Made by a program: the position numbers and the translations under genes. From NCBI GenBank assembly GCA_965218775.1, contig CBDCLS010000004.1, forward strand, positions 992,001 through 1,056,000: DNA of 64,000 nt, written 5' to 3'. This DNA is from CAUZIZ01 sp965218775 (GTDB taxonomy: Bacteria; Acidobacteriota; UBA6911; RPQK01; JAJDTT01). Position 1 is the first letter of the stretch; each line of letters opens with the position of its first letter. Below are positions 61,314 through 64,000 of this stretch, piece by piece. The notes below the pieces were generated by a model. It saw only the letters and a list, made by a program, of their open reading frames with translations, was not told where the DNA came from and ran no database searches.

Positions 61314-62548
61314 TGTTTCTCACCGAATCGATAAGGATCGCCTGCTCCAACCTGATCCGTCATAAGCTTCGAACTATCCTGACGATGCTGGGGATGATCT
61401 TCGGAGTGGCTGCCGTGTTGTCGATGCTCTCCATCGGAGCTGGAGCCGAAAGTGAAGCCTTGTCTCTGATCCAGAAAATGGGACTCAGAAACATCATCAT
61501 CGGAGCAAAGGACTTCGAGTCCGAGGAGATGAAGATCATTCGTCAGGACTCTCCAGGCTTATCGTTACAAGACCTGGGTGCACTTGGAAAGGCTCTTCCC
61601 AAAGGCACCGAGTTGGTGGGCAAACGGCAGTTGAAGACCTACCAGATCGCTTCCTCGCTGGGAAAGACTGATTCGAAGGTTTTCGGCGTCGAAGCCTACT
61701 ATCCCTACACCAATAGCCTGGAAATTCTCGAGGGATCCTTCTTTCTCCCGTTGGACGGCCTTGTGCTGCAGCAGGTGTGCGTCCTTGGCACGGTGGCACG
61801 GAGGAAGCTTTTCGGTCTGAACCAGGCCCTGGGAGAACAGGTCAAGATCAACCAACTGTGGTTTACGGTCATCGGTGTTCTTGCAGACCAGGTGATCGAT
61901 GAGAACGAGTTTGAGGGCGTCAAAATCGACAGTGTAAACAACGACATCTACATCCCGTTGGAGACCCTGTTAAGCAAGTTCGAACTCGATCCGGTGGAGG
62001 ACGAACTGGATGAGATCGTGGTTCAGATTCCCGAAGGGGCAGACCTACCGGAGCAGGCAGCGATCATATCCAGCATGATGGGAAGCATGCACAACCAGAT
62101 CGATGACTTCTCCATGGTGGTTCCGGAGAGGCTCTTGCAGCAAAGCCGCCAGACCCAGCGCATCTTCAACCTGGTGATGGGTGCGATCGCCTCGATATCG
62201 CTCCTGGTGGGAGGCATCGGCATTATGAACATCATGCTGGCGTCGGTCCTGGAACGTACCAATGAGATCGGCCTCAGGCGAGCGGTAGGGGCCCGCCGGC
62301 GCGACATCAGCCGTCAATTCCTGCTGGAAGCCATTGCCATCAGTTTGAGTGGAGCGGTCCTGGGGATCCTTTTCGGATACGCCATATCCCAGAGCGTTTC
62401 TGCCTATGCCGGATGGCCAACCATCATCACGGCTTCCTCCATCCTGCTGGGAGTCGGAGTTTCGGCGTCAGTGGGACTGATCTTTGGCATCTACCCGGCT
62501 CGAAAGGCGGCCTTGATCTCTCCTATCGAAGCCCTCCGCTACGAGTAA
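61313..62548 (+). CDS. MacB/FtsX-like ABC transporter permease
   Basis: 411 aa from the ATG at 61313 (overlaps the adaptor stop; an upstream frame lacks support). First TM segment after SNLIRHKLRTILTMLGMIFG, a large periplasmic MacB_PCD domain (residues 45-270), then three TM helices (LVMGAIASISLLVGGIGIMN, FLLEAIAISLSGAVLGILFG, SILLGVGVSASVGLIFGIYP) and the closing IYPARKAALISPIEALRYE. No ATPase gene is adjacent on either side; the next feature is a transposon. Confidence 0.9.
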   Translation: MFLTESIRIACSNLIRHKLRTILTMLGMIFGVAAVLSMLSIGAGAESEALSLIQKMGLRNIIIGAKDFESEEMKIIRQDSPGLSLQDLGALGKALPKGTELVGKRQLKTYQIASSLGKTDSKVFGVEAYYPYTNSLEILEGSFFLPLDGLVLQQVCVLGTVARRKLFGLNQALGEQVKINQLWFTVIGVLADQVIDENEFEGVKIDSVNNDIYIPLETLLSKFELDPVEDELDEIVVQIPEGADLPEQAAIISSMMGSMHNQIDDFSMVVPERLLQQSRQTQRIFNLVMGAIASISLLVGGIGIMNIMLASVLERTNEIGLRRAVGARRRDISRQFLLEAIAISLSGAVLGILFGYAISQSVSAYAGWPTIITASSILLGVGVSASVGLIFGIYPARKAALISPIEALRYE

Positions 62549-62726
62549 TCGCCCCACGGGTACCTGGGCCTCTGCTGACAGATTCCTGCCACTTATTCAA
62601 GAAGTCGGTAAGACCTGTAAGGCATTGTGGATCATCAGGTACGGGATTCTTGCGCACGACAAGGTGTACCCATGTACTATTCTGAATATGCTATTTCTGT
62701 AGCTATTTTATGATATTATAGTGTCC

Positions 62727-64000
62727 ATGTACATCGAATCTGTTCCCAACCGCACCTCTCCCCCGGCGATTCTCCTGCGCGAGTCCTACCGAGATGCCGG
62801 TAAAGTGCGCAAGCGCACCCTGGCCAATCTCAGTAAGTGGCCCTCGGAGATTGTCGAAGGCCTGCGCGCCCTCTTGAAGGGAGGCCAGGTCGTCCCCGAC
62901 TGGAGCCAGGCCTTCCAGGTGCAGCGCACTCGTCCCCATGGCCATGTTGCGGCCGTCTTGGGAACCCTACGCCGCCTCGGTTTGGAGCGTTGGCTGGCCA
63001 CTCGCAACAGTCTGCAGCGTCGCCTGGTGGTGGCCCTGATCGTGGCCCGGATCCTGGAGCCCCGCTCCCAGCCGGCCACCGAACGCGGCTGGGACCCTCA
63101 GACCCTCTCCAGCAGCTTGGGCGAGCTCTTACAGGTGGAGGCCGCCACCACGGATGATCTGTACGGAGCCTTGGACTGGCTGCTGGCTGGACAGCAGAAG
63201 ATCGAAAACCGGCTGGCGGGCGAGCGTCTGTACGACGGCTGCCTGGTGGTCTATGACCTCACCTCGACCTACTTCGAAGGGAGGACTTGTCCGTTGGCCC
63301 GTCCGGGGTATTCCCGAGACGGAAAAGGCGGCAAGCTGCAGATCGTCTTCGGCCTGCTGTGCGACCGTCAAGGCTGCCCCGTCGCGGTGGAGGTCTTCGA
63401 AGGGCACCGAGCGGACCCCAGCACGGTGGCCAGCCAAATCGAAAAACTGCGCCTCCGCTTCAGGCTGCACTCGGTGGTGGTGGTCGCCGATCGGGGGATG
63501 CTGACGCAAGCCCGCATTCGGGAGGAGCTGAAGCCGCTGCCCGGCATGGGCTGGATCACGGCACTACGAGGCCCTCAGATCCGCAAACTGTTTCAATCCG
63601 CTCCGCTGCAACTGTCCCCGTTTGACGAACGCGACCTGGCCGAGATCCAGAGTCCGGATTACCCCGGGGAGCGACTCATCGTCTGCCGCAATCCCCTCTT
63701 AGCCGAGGAACGGGCTCGGAATCGCCAGCAGCTGCTTCAGGCCACCGAGGCCGAGTTGGAGAAGATTGTCCAGGCGACCCAACGTCCGAAGCGTCGCTTC
63801 CAGGGCAAGGATCGGATCGCCTTGCAGGTGGGCAACGTCCTCAACCGCTACGAAGTAGGCAAGCATTTTGTACTGGAGATCGGCGAGCAGTCCTTCTCCT
63901 ACCAGCGCCAGCAGGAGCGCATCGAGCAGGAGGCCGCACTGGACGGGATCTATGTGATTCGCACGAACCTGGCGCAGGAGGAAATGGATGCCGAACAGAC
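62727..64000 (+). CDS. IS1634/IS4-like transposase, cut by the window edge
   Basis: Open from the ATG at 62727 to the window end (424 codons and still open). DDE marks: Asp in LVVYDLTSTYFEGR, Asp in VVVVADRGMLTQARIREEL, and FGLLCDRQGCPVAVEVFEG between them. C-terminal Glu motif not reached. Features of IS1634-type elements. The AT-rich stretch 62640-62726 is probably its left end; no gene lies in 62549-62726. Confidence 0.87.
   Translation, partial: MYIESVPNRTSPPAILLRESYRDAGKVRKRTLANLSKWPSEIVEGLRALLKGGQVVPDWSQAFQVQRTRPHGHVAAVLGTLRRLGLERWLATRNSLQRRLVVALIVARILEPRSQPATERGWDPQTLSSSLGELLQVEAATTDDLYGALDWLLAGQQKIENRLAGERLYDGCLVVYDLTSTYFEGRTCPLARPGYSRDGKGGKLQIVFGLLCDRQGCPVAVEVFEGHRADPSTVASQIEKLRLRFRLHSVVVVADRGMLTQARIREELKPLPGMGWITALRGPQIRKLFQSAPLQLSPFDERDLAEIQSPDYPGERLIVCRNPLLAEERARNRQQLLQATEAELEKIVQATQRPKRRFQGKDRIALQVGNVLNRYEVGKHFVLEIGEQSFSYQRQQERIEQEAALDGIYVIRTNLAQEEMDAEQ

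Noticed and set aside
1..64000. CRISPR arrays, tRNA, rRNA, integron integrase or phage genes
   Set aside because: None found: no regularly spaced short direct repeats, no cloverleaf-like tRNA sequence recognised, no tyrosine recombinase motif and no phage structural genes. A computed scan could still find a short RNA gene.

Overview
The window looks like a bacterial chromosome of about 57% GC, most likely Acidobacteriota. The evidence is a VWFA-related protein of the acidobacterial type (7962-8855), many Tat-exported metabolic enzymes, TPR lipoproteins, an ECF-sigma/anti-sigma/toastrack membrane operon, PQQ- and cytochrome c-containing propeller proteins, and BNR/glycosidase-like exported proteins. 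No rRNA, tRNA, CRISPR array, phage or replication gene was seen. Placement below phylum is not possible from the sequence alone.

0-15.8 kb is mostly ordinary metabolism: an exported D-2-hydroxyacid dehydrogenase, a frameshifted glycosidase-like gene, a PiT phosphate transporter, an exported sugar isomerase-like protein, TPR and VWFA proteins, a remnant of a short-chain fatty acid transporter (AtoE), a HAD hydrolase with a thioesterase, lipoyl synthase, two adjacent GT4 glycosyltransferases and a phosphotriesterase-family protein.

15.86-20.6 kb is a gene-cassette array of the integron type without an integrase (CALIN-like). It has four good attC sites and three partial or degenerate ones. They separate small toxin-antitoxin pairs, a DUF4160/DUF2442 pair, a zinc-ribbon protein and a HEPN-like protein. 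A 290-bp palindromic MITE sits in one attC. A second copy of that MITE lies at 40.3 kb, with the same core but unrelated terminal arms.

20.6-34.8 kb carries a propeller/dihaem protein and a catabolic cluster: haloacetate dehalogenase-like, maleate isomerase-like, Gfo/Idh/MocA, class IV aminotransferase, RraA-like, amidohydrolase-2 and creatininase-like. An IS4 element with a 9-bp target duplication interrupts it. 34.9-37.4 kb holds an IS110 element with a structured leader and about 1.2 kb of repeat-rich non-coding DNA. 37.4-46.1 kb has a DinB-like protein, an enolase-superfamily protein, YdcF-like and ICMT-like membrane proteins, a 1099-aa sialidase-like protein and a PQQ-propeller/EF-hand protein.

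46.3-52 kb is an ECF-sigma operon whose last gene, a toastrack lipoprotein, is split by a second IS4 element; removing the IS restores the frame exactly. 52.2-62.5 kb was probably a divergent efflux locus: tolC on one strand, and a tandem double adaptor, a second adaptor and a MacB-like permease on the other. The two halves are now separated by a DDE transposon that itself contains an IS256 element. An IS1634-like transposase runs off the right edge. At least six transposase genes, two MITEs and two families of palindromic or interspersed repeats make this a transposon-dense genome.
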